Shown here in pieces: positions 25,747 through 34,522 of a DNA stretch of 64,000 bases; the stretch's first letter is position 1, and each line of letters opens with the position of its first letter. The notes under the pieces were generated by a model that saw only the letters and a program-made list of their open reading frames with translations, ran no database searches and was not told where the DNA came from. The stretch comes from Microbacterium pumilum (GTDB lineage Bacteria; Actinomycetota; Actinomycetes; Actinomycetales; Microbacteriaceae), in contig NZ_BAAAOH010000001.1 of NCBI RefSeq assembly GCF_039530225.1, forward strand, positions 1,736,001 to 1,800,000. The letters run 5' to 3'. The translations under genes were made by a program, and so were the position numbers.

Positions 25747-26243
25747 GTCTGGTCACACGTCAGATCGCACGTCTGGCTGCCGCGGGCGTCTGGACACCGC
25801 AGCAGCGCAGCAGACTGCTGCGAGCCGCAGGAGCCAGGATCGGCCGGGCGCGCGTCTACGCCGGTATCCGGTTCATCGCGGAGCCGTCGTGGCTCACGGT
25901 CGGCGACGGGACGTTCATCAATGCGGAGCTGCTCGTCGGCGCGAATGCCGACGTCACCATCGGCGCGAATGCCTCCCTCGGCCCCCGATGCGCTTTGCTT
26001 CCGAGCACGCACGAGGCCGGCACCGCCGACAAGCGCGCCGGGGCGACCAGTGCGTCGCCGATCATGATCGGCGACGGCTGCTGGCTGGGAGCCGGTGTCA
26101 CCGTGCTGTCGGGGGTGTCCATCGGAGCCGGATGCGTTGTCGCGGCGGGCGCCGTCGTCACCTCGGACTGCGAACCCAACTCGCTGTACGGAGGAGTTCC
26201 CGCGCGGAAGATCCGCGACTTCGACGAGACTGCGGGCGGCTGA
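25743..26243 (+). CDS. Left-handed beta-helix O-acetyltransferase (LacA/Maa-like)
   Basis: A 166-residue hexapeptide-repeat acyltransferase, likely a trimer using acetyl-CoA. Hexapeptide turns are visible (V-G-D-G-T-F-I-N, I-G-D-G-C-W-L-G, I-G-A-G-C-V-V-A, Y-G-G-V-P-A-R-K-I), with the His of L-P-S-T-H-E in the catalytic position of maltose acetyltransferases. GTG 25743 overlaps the preceding stop as GTGA. It would acetylate a sugar precursor or the lipid-linked oligosaccharide in the cytoplasm. A gap of 222 bases with a promoter follows. Confidence 0.86.
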   Translation: MSLVTRQIARLAAAGVWTPQQRSRLLRAAGARIGRARVYAGIRFIAEPSWLTVGDGTFINAELLVGANADVTIGANASLGPRCALLPSTHEAGTADKRAGATSASPIMIGDGCWLGAGVTVLSGVSIGAGCVVAAGAVVTSDCEPNSLYGGVPARKIRDFDETAGG

Positions 26244-26406
26244 CGCCGACGGGCATGCACGCTCTCGCGTGCCGGAAGCATGAAGGGTGCGTTAAGTGTC
26301 TGTAAATAGGTCGTCGTTCGCCTCAGGCCTTGCCTATCCTGAGAGTTGGGCCGCTGCTGTCTCCTATTCATCACAACGAGCACGCATCGAGAAAGGTGCA
26401 GCAGCC

Positions 26407-26469
26407 ATGGCACTCGCAGTCAGTCGGTCGGGCATTGCGCCCCGGCGACGCAGGAGCCCTTCGTGGTGA
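26407..26469 (+). CDS. Short leader ORF upstream of the acyltransferase gene
   Basis: An ATG behind AAAGG opens a 20-codon frame (M-A-L-A-V-S-R-S-G-I-A-P-R-R-R-R-S-P-S-W) whose TGA overlaps the GTG at 26466 as GTGA. This is the geometry of a translationally coupling leader peptide, and it is Arg/Ser-rich at the end. It could instead be chance; no homologue is known to me. Confidence 0.3.
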   Translation: MALAVSRSGIAPRRRRSPSW

Positions 26470-27611
26470 CCTCTTCGCTGACCCGGCAGGTGAGCCGCAA
26501 AGCATGGGTGGATGTCGCCAAGGGCATCGCCATCCTGCTCGTCGTGACCTACCATGCCAGCCTCTACCTGGCCAAGTCAGGCGGGCTCCTCGGGATGCCG
26601 TGGATCATGAAGGCACCCTTGGAGCTCTTCCCCATGCCGGCCTTCTTCGTTCTGGCGGGAATGCTGTCGGCGCGCACCCTCGGGTTCACCTTCTCGGATC
26701 TCTGGCGCCGCCGGGTGCTGCCGATGCTGTATCTCTATGCGGTGTGGTCGGTGATTCGGTTCATCTTCTACATCGTGATCCCCGGTGCGAACGCCGAAGT
26801 GGGGGATCTACCGGCCAACAGCCCGATCACGCTCGCCCTGATCTTCCTCTGGCCGTCGAGCAGCTACTGGTTCCTCTATGCGCTGGCCCTGTTCACCGTC
26901 GCGGCGTGGGCGATTCGACGCGTCCCCGTGGCTGTGCAGGTCGCCGTGACCGCAGTGCTCTGTGCCGTGACGACCTCTGGGCTTCTCGACACGCAGAATG
27001 TCGGGTGGAACCGCGTCATCGGCCTCTTCATCTTCTACGTCGTCGGGGTGCATTTCGCCAAGCAGATCTTCGAGGGTGTCGCGCGCGTGCGAGTCTGGTT
27101 CCTGCCCATCGCCCTCGTCGTCTTCGGCGGCTATGTCGGAGCGCTGATCTTCCTCGGCCTCCGCGACGTGCCGGGTGCCGCCCTGATCGGACAGCTGCTG
27201 GCGGTCGTGGTGGGGTTCAGCTTCGCCCAGCTGATCGCGCCCCTGCGAGTGACCGCGTTCCTTGCTCGCTGGGGCTCCCTGAGTCTCTACATCTACCTCT
27301 ACCACCTGTTCCTCATCGTCCCTGTGGCGACGATCGTGGGATTGATCGGATGGACCGGGCCTCGCTGGGCCGGATTCCTCGTCCAAGCCGCCCTCACGCT
27401 CGCCGCGATCGAATTCGCGGTGTTGATGATGAAGCTGACCGGGCGATTCAAGTGGCTGTACCTTCCTCCGCGTTCCTGGGTCCGCTCACCGGTGCGTCCC
27501 GCCGCCGCCGCGGAACCGGCATCCGCCCCGCGTGACGAGTCGGCTCCTTCGGCCGTTCCGGCGCCTGAGACCGCCCCGGCAGTCCCGCAGACGAGGAAGG
27601 ATCGATCGTGA
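26466..27611 (+). CDS. Acyltransferase family 3 membrane protein (OafA-like), copy 1
   Basis: A 381-residue integral membrane protein with about ten helices and the acyltransferase-3 start V-D-V-A-K-G-I-A-I-L-L-V-V-T-Y-H, which carries the family His. The last 50 residues are hydrophilic and Pro/Ala-rich. GTG 26466 has AGGAG nine bases upstream and overlaps the stop of a short leader ORF; GTG 26463 is an alternative. Transcription probably begins at CCTATCCT near 26334-26341. It would O-acetylate the polysaccharide or a precursor. The stop overlaps the next acyltransferase start (GTGA). Confidence 0.85.
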   Translation: MTSSLTRQVSRKAWVDVAKGIAILLVVTYHASLYLAKSGGLLGMPWIMKAPLELFPMPAFFVLAGMLSARTLGFTFSDLWRRRVLPMLYLYAVWSVIRFIFYIVIPGANAEVGDLPANSPITLALIFLWPSSSYWFLYALALFTVAAWAIRRVPVAVQVAVTAVLCAVTTSGLLDTQNVGWNRVIGLFIFYVVGVHFAKQIFEGVARVRVWFLPIALVVFGGYVGALIFLGLRDVPGAALIGQLLAVVVGFSFAQLIAPLRVTAFLARWGSLSLYIYLYHLFLIVPVATIVGLIGWTGPRWAGFLVQAALTLAAIEFAVLMMKLTGRFKWLYLPPRSWVRSPVRPAAAAEPASAPRDESAPSAVPAPETAPAVPQTRKDRS

Positions 27612-28699
27612 GGAAGAACCTCTCCATCGAGTCGCTCCGCGGTCTCGCCGCCATCTTGATGGCCGCCGGGCACGTGATCGGCAGCGACGCCACCCGCGGG
27701 ATGACCGTGGGTGACGACAGCGGATGGCGCCTGTTCTACCTCCTGCTCGAAGACGTCCGTATGCCGCTGTTCGCCGCGCTGTCAGGATTCGTGTATGCGT
27801 ACCGCCCGATCGACGACGGGGGCGACTACGGGCGCATGGTCTGGGGCAAGGTGCGCCGGCTGCTCGTGCCGCTGATCACGGTGGGCACCCTTTTCGTCGC
27901 CGTGCAGTCGATCATCCCTGATACGAATGCGGCATCGACGGGCGACTTCCTCCGCCTCTACGTGTTCGGTGTGGGTCACTTCTGGTTCCTGCAGGCGATC
28001 TTCCTGGTCTTTCTGCTCGTCGGCGTGCTCGACCTTCTCGGCGTGCTGGACCGGCCGCGATACTGGATGGTGATCACTGCGGCCGCGGTGCTGCTGGCGA
28101 TCTTCGTCCGAGTGCCCGAGCCGGTCGACTTCTTCAGCATCAGCGGTGCCATCGCCCTCCTGCCCTTCTTCCTGTTGGGGTACGGCGCCCATCGATTCAT
28201 CTCGAATCCACCGCGAGTGCGGCTCGTGGCGGTGGTGGCCGTCGCGTTCGTCGTCTTCTACGCCGTGCGTGCCCTGGAGATCGTCGGAGTCGTCGACATC
28301 TCCTTGCAGGCCCTGCTCGCCGACCGGGTTCTGGTGGGATTCGCCGCCGTTTCCCTGCTTCTGCTGCTCCGGGATCGCATCCGGCTGAAACCGCTCGCGT
28401 GGCTGGGCCAGTTCGCGTTCGCGATCTACCTGCTGCACGTGTTCGGCTCCGCTGCCGCCCGCATCGTCCTCTCGCGTCTGGGAATCGACAACGACTTCGT
28501 CGTCTTCGCCGTCTGCATGCTGTTCGCTCTCGCGATTCCCACCGTGTTCGAGATGACGCTCGGGCGCATCGGGTGGATCAGCTGGGCGTTCCTCGGGCAG
28601 AAGCCATATCGTCCTCGCCCTCGTCAACCCCTTCCGGCACCCGACCCGGATACCGAAAGTCCGTCATCCGCAATTCGACCAGTCAGGAGCCGCAGATGA
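27608..28699 (+). CDS. Acyltransferase family 3 membrane protein (OafA-like), copy 2
   Basis: A second acyltransferase-3 protein, 363 residues and about ten helices, starting R-K-N-L-S-I-E-S-L-R-G-L-A-A-I-L-M-A-A-G-H with His in the family position. Other features are F-A-A-L-S-G-F-V-Y and G-H-F-W-F-L-Q-A. It is only distantly similar to its upstream neighbour, so the two probably modify different positions. GTG 27608 overlaps the preceding stop. The C-terminal 35 residues are Pro/Arg-rich and cytoplasmic. The stop overlaps the start of the phosphoglycosyltransferase gene (ATGA). Confidence 0.85.
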   Translation: MRKNLSIESLRGLAAILMAAGHVIGSDATRGMTVGDDSGWRLFYLLLEDVRMPLFAALSGFVYAYRPIDDGGDYGRMVWGKVRRLLVPLITVGTLFVAVQSIIPDTNAASTGDFLRLYVFGVGHFWFLQAIFLVFLLVGVLDLLGVLDRPRYWMVITAAAVLLAIFVRVPEPVDFFSISGAIALLPFFLLGYGAHRFISNPPRVRLVAVVAVAFVVFYAVRALEIVGVVDISLQALLADRVLVGFAAVSLLLLLRDRIRLKPLAWLGQFAFAIYLLHVFGSAAARIVLSRLGIDNDFVVFAVCMLFALAIPTVFEMTLGRIGWISWAFLGQKPYRPRPRQPLPAPDPDTESPSSAIRPVRSRR

Positions 28700-30177
28700 C
28701 CCACGTGGTCCAACGCACCACTGCATCCATGGATTCGCCGGCCCGCACGGCCGTGCCATGGACCACGGCATTCGCGGGTCTGCAGATCGCGGTCGACACG
28801 ATCGCTGTTCTCGCCTCGGTCACCATCGCCGCTACCGCGGCGGGCATGACCCTCCCGTGGATGCCGCGATGGGACGCGGGGACTCACGTTCCCGCGCTCG
28901 CGGTCTGGGGGGTGACGACCGCACTCTGGCTGCTTCTGCTTGCGGCGAACGGGAGCAGATCCCCTCGCGTTGTGGGCACGGGCGCGACCGAGTACCGACG
29001 CGTCGTGCACGCGACGTTCATCGTGTTCGCGATGATCGCCCTGGTGGCGTACATCTTCCGGGTACCCGGCCTGCAGCTCTACATCGCCTTCGGGTTCAGC
29101 ACGGGCGTCGTCCTGCTGCTCGGTGCCCGGTGGGGCGCCCGACGCTGGCTGATCGCCCAGCGCCGCGAAGGCCGGATGTCGCGGAGCGTGCTTCTGGTGG
29201 GCTCACTCGGTTCGATCGCGACGGTGGCCGCCGACGTCCAGCGGACGCCGGCCGCCGGCTTCAACGTCGTAGGGGCATGCACTCCGAGCGGGCTCGTCGC
29301 CGGAGTCGTCCCTGGGACCGACATCCCGCTCTCAGGAAGCGTCGCCAACCTCACCCAGGCACTGGAGGTGACCGGCGCCGACACCGTGATCATCACGAGC
29401 GCGAACGAATTCAGCTCCGCCGAGGTGCGAGAGCTCAGCTGGAAGCTCGAGCCCGGGCGCCAGCATCTTGTCGTCGCACCCAGCCTCACCGACATCGGCG
29501 GGCCGCGTCTGCACACTCGGCCGGTCAACGGACTCCCGCTCATCCATGTGGAGACGCCCCGGTACGACGGAGGCAAGCTCTACGCCAAGCGCGCCTTCGA
29601 CATCGTGATGTCGGGGCTCCTCATCATCGTGCTGTCGCCCGTGCTGCTGGGGATCGCGATCATGGTGCGCCTCAGCACCCCCGGGGACGTCCTCTTCCGG
29701 CAGCAGCGCGTCGGCCTGCGCGGCGAGCACTTCCAGATGCTCAAGTTCCGGTCGATGTACGACGACGCCGAAGAGCGACTGAAAGAACTCGAGACCACCG
29801 GTCGCGATGAGGGCAATGCCATCATGTTCAAGATGCGCGACGACCCGCGTGTGACGCCGATCGGCAGAATCATGCGGCGCTACAGTCTCGACGAGCTTCC
29901 GCAGCTGTTCAACGTGTTCTTCGGATCGATGGCTCTCGTGGGCCCGCGCCCGCCGCTGGAGCGCGAGGTCGTCCAGTACTCCGACCACGTGCACCGTCGA
30001 TTCCTCGTCAAGCCCGGCATCACGGGGCTGTGGCAGGTCAGCGGCCGCTCGGATCTCGATTGGGACGAGACGGTCCGCCTGGATCTGTTCTACGTCGAGA
30101 ACTGGACGATCACCGGCGACCTTCTCATCCTCTGGAAGACGGCCCGTGCCGTCCTCCTCGGCGACGGCGCGTACTGA
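28696..30177 (+). CDS. Undecaprenyl-phosphate sugar phosphotransferase (initiating enzyme, WbaP/CpsE-like)
   Basis: Starts repeat-unit synthesis by moving a sugar-1-phosphate onto undecaprenyl phosphate. The 493-residue protein has four to five N-terminal helices, a CoA-binding-like Rossmann part (about 150-270), and the C-terminal bacterial sugar transferase domain from about 295. That domain carries K-R-A-F-D-I-V, R-Q-Q-R-V-G, K-F-R-S-M, R-R-Y-S-L-D-E-L-P-Q-L-F-N-V and G-P-R-P-P. It contains the catalytic Asp-Glu pair (D-E-L-P). ATG 28696 overlaps the acyltransferase stop as ATGA; AGGAG lies just before. It is the last plus-strand gene before the inverted segment and the only initiating enzyme seen in the locus. 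Confidence 0.92.
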   Translation: MTHVVQRTTASMDSPARTAVPWTTAFAGLQIAVDTIAVLASVTIAATAAGMTLPWMPRWDAGTHVPALAVWGVTTALWLLLLAANGSRSPRVVGTGATEYRRVVHATFIVFAMIALVAYIFRVPGLQLYIAFGFSTGVVLLLGARWGARRWLIAQRREGRMSRSVLLVGSLGSIATVAADVQRTPAAGFNVVGACTPSGLVAGVVPGTDIPLSGSVANLTQALEVTGADTVIITSANEFSSAEVRELSWKLEPGRQHLVVAPSLTDIGGPRLHTRPVNGLPLIHVETPRYDGGKLYAKRAFDIVMSGLLIIVLSPVLLGIAIMVRLSTPGDVLFRQQRVGLRGEHFQMLKFRSMYDDAEERLKELETTGRDEGNAIMFKMRDDPRVTPIGRIMRRYSLDELPQLFNVFFGSMALVGPRPPLEREVVQYSDHVHRRFLVKPGITGLWQVSGRSDLDWDETVRLDLFYVENWTITGDLLILWKTARAVLLGDGAY

Positions 30178-30183
30178 CCTGGC

Positions 30184-30216
30184 TCGACGCTGACGTCGGC
30201 GAGCGTTCAGCGTCGA
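30184..30216 (+). terminator. Candidate hairpin after the plus-strand polysaccharide operon
   Basis: TCGACGCTGA (30184-30193) pairs perfectly with TCAGCGTCGA (30207-30216) around a 13-base loop, starting seven bases after the stop at 30177. No T-run follows. Confidence 0.45.
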
Positions 30217-30658
30217 AGGTCGAGCAGCGAGCTGGTGCCATTGCAGTCGACCCCTCGCCAGCCGTTGAAGGGCAGGTCGGAGCGAGGGTGAGCGAGGCGA
30301 GCTCGTAGAGAGATGACACGAGCTGAACGGCCGCTCCACTGCTGTGGGGTACCCGCCGAAGGCGAATCGAGCCTGGCGTGCGACTGTCCGGTCGCTGCGA
30401 CGATCCCGAACGCATTTTACTTGAGGTTGTTGCAGCAGCGCTCGACGACGTTGCATCCCCGGTAGCGAAGCTTCTGCTGGTCGCCGAAGCGATCGGCCGT
30501 CCCGCTTCTTGCGACGGTGTGCGATCTGATCAATGGAGCGGGGTCGCGATGAGATCAGACAATCTCGCCCGGAACCACCACACCGGCCTCTGCCTCGTCG
30601 CGACAGCCCACCGGCTCACCGGCAGCTTGAGCGACACGGTCTGGCAAGCTCACCGCCA
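30217..30658. other. Gene-free junction between oppositely oriented polysaccharide operons
   Basis: A gap of about 440 bases with no intact gene. It holds the two opposed fragments of an IS5-like transposase (30420-30498 minus, 30531-30621 plus). I see nothing else identifiable. Confidence 0.5.
30420..30621. pseudogene. Rearranged remnant of an IS5-family transposase
   Basis: The minus strand (30498 to 30420) encodes Y-R-G-C-N-V-V-E-R-C-C-N-N-L-K and then a stop. The plus strand (30531 to about 30621) encodes Q-W-S-G-V-A-M-R-S-D-N-L-A-R-N-H-H-T-G-L-C-L-V-A. Put together they match the C-terminal block of IS5-type transposases (N-V-V-E-R-C-F-N-x-L-K, then Q/N-W-R-G-I-A-T-R-Y-D-K-L-A-R-N-Y-R-A-G-L-C-L). 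The two halves should be adjacent on one strand but now face each other, so an inversion broke the relic. No DDE core or terminal inverted repeats remain. Confidence 0.6.
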
Positions 30659-32122
30659 TCAACCCTTGCCGCGTCGACGTCTCTCGCGAATCACGCCGAA
30701 GATGTGGGTGATCGCCCCGCGGTCCAGTATCCACAGGACACCGAGGTAGACCGCGGCACCGGCAGGCACGCAAACGGCAAGTTGCAGAACATTCGGCCAA
30801 TCTGCCACAGCTCGCTCGAGGAGCCAGACGACGGCGAACATGACCGCGCCACCTGTCAACGCAACGTACGAAGCGCGAAGAATCAGCAGCGGCTTCACTC
30901 CGGCCACGCGGTAAAGCACCACCAGCCAGATCGGCGTGGAGATGAACAGAGCGACGATCACCTGCACCAGGGCGAACACAACGAGGTCCTCGAACTGCAG
31001 AGCATAGACGTAGCCGGCAATGGTGATCGGGACGGTGATGAGTCTGATGCTGAGACCCACCTTCGGCCGGCCCATTGCGATCAGCAGCGCGGCGTCGTAG
31101 TAGCGAACAGATTGGATCACCCCGAGCACTGCGAGCATCTGCAGTACCGGCACGGCCGCTGTCCATTGGGGGCCGAACAGCACTTCGACGAACGGATAGC
31201 CGACCGCGGCGATACCCACAAAGCCAGGAATGGCCACGAGGGAGGTGGCGCGAATCGAGCGGTAGTACGCGCGCCGCAGCCTCTCGTGGTCGCCTTGCAA
31301 CCTCGCGAACGCGGCAGACAGGACTTGGTTGCTTGCGCCGAGGAGAAGTTCTGTCAGGATCCTGAACGCCTGATAAGCGACCGAATAGAGACCCAGCGAG
31401 GCTGCTCCGAGGAATCGCCCGATGAGAAGGTCGTCAGATCGCGTCTGCAGCGTTTCCAGTGCCCGCGCCCCGGCCACGGGCAGCCCGAATCGCAGGAAGA
31501 TCCACAAGGATGCGAAGGAGAAGAACCACTTGGGTCGGAACGGGGAAGCCGCCCACAGGAGGATGACGCCCAGAACGTTGTCGATGAGCACCCGACCGAC
31601 CATGGCGAACGCACCCGCACCCAGCAGTGCGAGCGTGACCCCGACTATTCCCCCCGCTATCGCGCCGATCGCGCGCCGAGTTGCCATCGGCTTGAATTTC
31701 ATCTCGCGTTGGAATACGGCTGTGGGCACGAGTATGAGCGCTTGAAGGAAGAGAATCGGTGACATTGCGGCAACAACGCCCACGAGTGCCTGATTCTGGA
31801 ACAGCGCTCCGAAAGCGGGGGACGCTGCGAACATGCCGAGGCTGAGGATGAGGCCGATTGACGAAACGCCCCAGAAGAGCGAGGAGAGCTCGCCGCTCGT
31901 CACCTCCTTACGCTGGATCGCTGCCTGCATCAGCCCCAGATCCTGGAAGAGCTGAACGATCGCGAGCAGGGAGGTCGCCAACGCCACCAGTCCGAACGCC
32001 GTGGGGTCAAGCACGCGGGCAAGGACCAACAGCACGATCGTGTCGACGATTCGGCCGAACAACCGCGCACCGGATGTCCACGCGAAGCCAGCACCCGCCT
32101 TACGCCCGACAGACGCGGTCAT
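30659..32122 (-). CDS. Oligosaccharide flippase, Wzx-like, copy 2
   Basis: A 487-residue polytopic membrane protein with about 12-14 helices, homologous to the flippase at 19549-21084. Shared segments include F-Q-D-L-G-L-M-Q-A-A-I-Q-R, L-F-W-G-V-S-S-I-G-L, R-S-D-D-L-L-I-G-R-F-L-G and G-L-Y-S-V-A-Y-Q-A-F-R. It would export lipid-linked repeat units. ATG 32122 overlaps the stop of the preceding GT2 gene (ATGA). It ends the minus operon 34243-30659. Two flippases in one locus suggest two repeat-unit pathways or a fusion of two clusters. Confidence 0.88.
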   Translation of the reverse strand: MTASVGRKAGAGFAWTSGARLFGRIVDTIVLLVLARVLDPTAFGLVALATSLLAIVQLFQDLGLMQAAIQRKEVTSGELSSLFWGVSSIGLILSLGMFAASPAFGALFQNQALVGVVAAMSPILFLQALILVPTAVFQREMKFKPMATRRAIGAIAGGIVGVTLALLGAGAFAMVGRVLIDNVLGVILLWAASPFRPKWFFSFASLWIFLRFGLPVAGARALETLQTRSDDLLIGRFLGAASLGLYSVAYQAFRILTELLLGASNQVLSAAFARLQGDHERLRRAYYRSIRATSLVAIPGFVGIAAVGYPFVEVLFGPQWTAAVPVLQMLAVLGVIQSVRYYDAALLIAMGRPKVGLSIRLITVPITIAGYVYALQFEDLVVFALVQVIVALFISTPIWLVVLYRVAGVKPLLILRASYVALTGGAVMFAVVWLLERAVADWPNVLQLAVCVPAGAAVYLGVLWILDRGAITHIFGVIRERRRRGKG

Positions 32123-33105
32123 CGGATGGCCCCTTGCGGCGCTGGCGAGGCGGGACGGAGACGGCGCCTGGCAGTCGTCTTCATTGCGGTATTGAGGGTG
32201 CGGGCTCTGATCGACCAACGGACCCGCGGGCGCAACCCCAGTGCGCGTAGTCGATCACCGGAAACATAGGCGAACGCCTGACCGCCAATGCCTTCGTCGA
32301 TCGCTCTGCCGAGGATCAGCGGCACGTAGTACTCGAGGTACTTGGGCATGTACGCCTCCCAGGTTCCCACCGTTGCGGCGCGAAGTGCCTCGGGGTCGGT
32401 CATGATCGGCGGCAGGGGATAGGGCGTCGTGCGCCCGGTGCTGAGCGAACTCGCGTCGATGTGAAACCGCAACAGCGGCTCACCGGATCGAAATACGGGC
32501 TTTGTCAGGGCCACTGCGGTCCACAGGTACGAATCTTCGCCGAACATCGCACGCTTCTCATAGAAACCACCCAGCGCTTCGAAGACATCGCGTTGCACGA
32601 TGGTCGCCGAACTGTGCAGCGAATCGACGCGCATCTTGAATTCGCGGGCGGGCGCCGCGGGATCCAATTCCCATCGCCCCTCGTGGACGCCTCGCGCTGC
32701 GAACTTCGCGTTGACGTCATCCGTCTCGCTGCCGCGGAACCACGAGGATGATGCGGCCGCGAGTGAGCTATCTGCCTCAAGCACACCTACGAGGTGTTCG
32801 AGATAGTTCGGAAGCCACTCGTCATCGGCATCCAGAAAAGCGATATACCGACCATCGTGCCGTGCCGCGCCGGTATTGCGCGCCGCGCCGGGACCGGCAT
32901 TCTGCTGATGAACGACGACGATTCGCGGGTCGACGACGTCGACCGCCCAGTCGTCGGTTGAGCCGTCATCGACGATGACCAGTGTCCAGTGAGGGTAGGT
33001 CTGTGCAAGGACGGACTGCACGGCGCGATTGATCACACCCGCCTTGTTGAACAGGGGGATCACGACATCGACCTGCACGTCGCGGGTGCCCGAGTCAGCT
33101 GTCAT
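32119..33105 (-). CDS. Family 2 glycosyltransferase (operon 34243-30659)
   Basis: A 328-residue GT-A enzyme. The N-terminal nucleotide-binding part has V-D-V-V-I-P-L-F-N-K, V-D-D-G-S-T-D-D and N-A-G-P-G-A-A-R-N-T-G; the metal-binding Asp motif is F-L-D-A-D-D-E-W. The C-terminal third (R-F-H-I-D-A-S-S-L and after) is the acceptor region. ATG 33105 lies inside the overlap with the pyruvyltransferase end (11 bases); GTG 33117 is an alternative. Cytoplasmic; sugar and linkage unknown. Confidence 0.87.
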   Translation of the reverse strand: MTADSGTRDVQVDVVIPLFNKAGVINRAVQSVLAQTYPHWTLVIVDDGSTDDWAVDVVDPRIVVVHQQNAGPGAARNTGAARHDGRYIAFLDADDEWLPNYLEHLVGVLEADSSLAAASSSWFRGSETDDVNAKFAARGVHEGRWELDPAAPAREFKMRVDSLHSSATIVQRDVFEALGGFYEKRAMFGEDSYLWTAVALTKPVFRSGEPLLRFHIDASSLSTGRTTPYPLPPIMTDPEALRAATVGTWEAYMPKYLEYYVPLILGRAIDEGIGGQAFAYVSGDRLRALGLRPRVRWSIRARTLNTAMKTTARRRLRPASPAPQGAIR

Positions 33106-34243
33106 GACGCTCAGCACCGGCGACGTGAGCTTTCGCTCTGTCTGATTGTGAGCGAACCAGGCGTTCGTCGAGGACCTGAAACTGCACTGCAGCGGCGCGA
33201 CTGAGTCGTTCGCGTTCGCTGGAGGGCATCGTCCACGCGAGGTCCTCCACCCGGTCCCACCCGAGGGCAGAGTCGTTCAAGTCGACAATCGTTCCGCCGT
33301 ACCCGATGTCTGTCAAAGTGTCGACCGTCTTCTTGCTGTACGCGATCGGCAAGACCGCCTTGCCGAACGCGAGCCCCAGAACAACCGCGTGGAATCGTGC
33401 CCCTATCACCGTCTGCGAGCAGGCGATGATCGCGAGGGCCTCTTCGAGATCGCCCACATAGTCATGCCGGAAGACATGCGCGGCGACATCGGGCGATAGT
33501 CGCGCCCGGATACGTTCCGCAGCCTGGTCATCGCCCTGGTAGCTGCAGAAGGACATCAGGCATACTCGCGATCCTGATCGCACCGTGCGTTCGGCGATCC
33601 CAGCCATCGCGGCTTCATAAGCGTCTGCGGCGGCGGCATCGAATCGTTCGCGGGTGTCGATCATCGAGATCACGACGTCTGCGTGCTCGGCCGGACTGCG
33701 GGTCGGGACAGGTGTGAGGAATCCGACGTCGATTGCGCTTCGGACCGCCGGCACATCGGCGAACACATCCCGAGAGTACGAATCACGAAAGCAGACATCG
33801 TCAGCGCCGCTGAGGATGTCCCGCACGATCTCCGGGTATTCATCCGACAGATAAGGCCCGAAGTTCGCGTCGATGATGAAATACGGAATGCCAAGGGCGC
33901 GGTAATGATCACGCTCGCGTTTCCACGTGTCGAGCTTTCCCGGATGCTCGATGAAGATCGAACCCCCGATGTAGACGAGAACGTCGTTGCTGCGACTCGC
34001 TCGCTCGAGATCCGCATGAAGCCTCGGTCCTCGTCCGGTCAACCGACGCTTGAGCCTCGAGAGGACCGAGCGCCGCGCCGAATCGGCTCGTCGAACCACC
34101 ACGTTGTCAAGGTCCTCCAGGGCCTTGCACGGTTCTCGTAGGAGCACCGTGAACGTGTTCGCGAAGCGGGACGCGAGAAGATAGACGAGAAGGTCGTCGC
34201 CGAGGTTGGCGCGGTCGTAGAACCTGATGAGTACGCGATCCAT
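33095..34243 (-). CDS. Polysaccharide pyruvyl transferase family protein (copy 4)
   Basis: A 382-residue member of the pyruvyltransferase family, the most divergent of the four here. The N-terminus reads R-F-Y-D-R-A-N-L-G-D-D-L-L-V-Y-L-L, and the C-terminal motif is V-I-G-A-R-F-H-A-V-V-L-G. A central S-F-C-S-Y-Q-G-D-D-Q segment fits the family's second Rossmann-like half. It is first in the minus operon 34243-30659 and overlaps the GT2 start by 11 bases. The family call is good; pyruvyl transfer itself is inferred. Confidence 0.83.
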   Translation of the reverse strand: MDRVLIRFYDRANLGDDLLVYLLASRFANTFTVLLREPCKALEDLDNVVVRRADSARRSVLSRLKRRLTGRGPRLHADLERASRSNDVLVYIGGSIFIEHPGKLDTWKRERDHYRALGIPYFIIDANFGPYLSDEYPEIVRDILSGADDVCFRDSYSRDVFADVPAVRSAIDVGFLTPVPTRSPAEHADVVISMIDTRERFDAAAADAYEAAMAGIAERTVRSGSRVCLMSFCSYQGDDQAAERIRARLSPDVAAHVFRHDYVGDLEEALAIIACSQTVIGARFHAVVLGLAFGKAVLPIAYSKKTVDTLTDIGYGGTIVDLNDSALGWDRVEDLAWTMPSSERERLSRAAAVQFQVLDERLVRSQSDRAKAHVAGAERHDS

Positions 34244-34510
34244 GCCGTCCCGTCAGGCAGCCATGCGAGTGCGTGGGGATCTATTGCGATCGGTGAGTCT
34301 GGTGGCCATGATGGTGCTCCTTCTGGCTCGCATCGAGCGAGGAAGACGCCAATGGCCCCCGTCTACTACAGACGATGGTATGCCAGGTTCATGCTCAAAG
34401 CGGGTCGCGTTACACAGAGGTAACGAGACATTCACGTCCGCAGTTGTGCCGGGACGGTCAACACCCTGCGGATGAAGACGAACGTTGATTTCGCGGAAAC
34501 ATGCTGCGTG

Positions 34511-34516
34511 TAGCGT
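34511..34516 (+). promoter_or_regulatory. -10 box TAGCGT of the leaderless acetyltransferase gene
   Basis: TAGCGT is followed by six bases and the ATG at 34523. A TTGATT at 34485-34490 may be the -35, with a long 20-base spacer. The 279-base region 34244-34522 holds no gene. Confidence 0.5.
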
Positions 34517-34522
34517 GCGAGG

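Noticed and set aside
30659..31762. Long plus-strand frames over the second flippase
   Set aside because: They are rich in Arg, His and Gln with no family motifs and lie opposite a well-conserved membrane protein.
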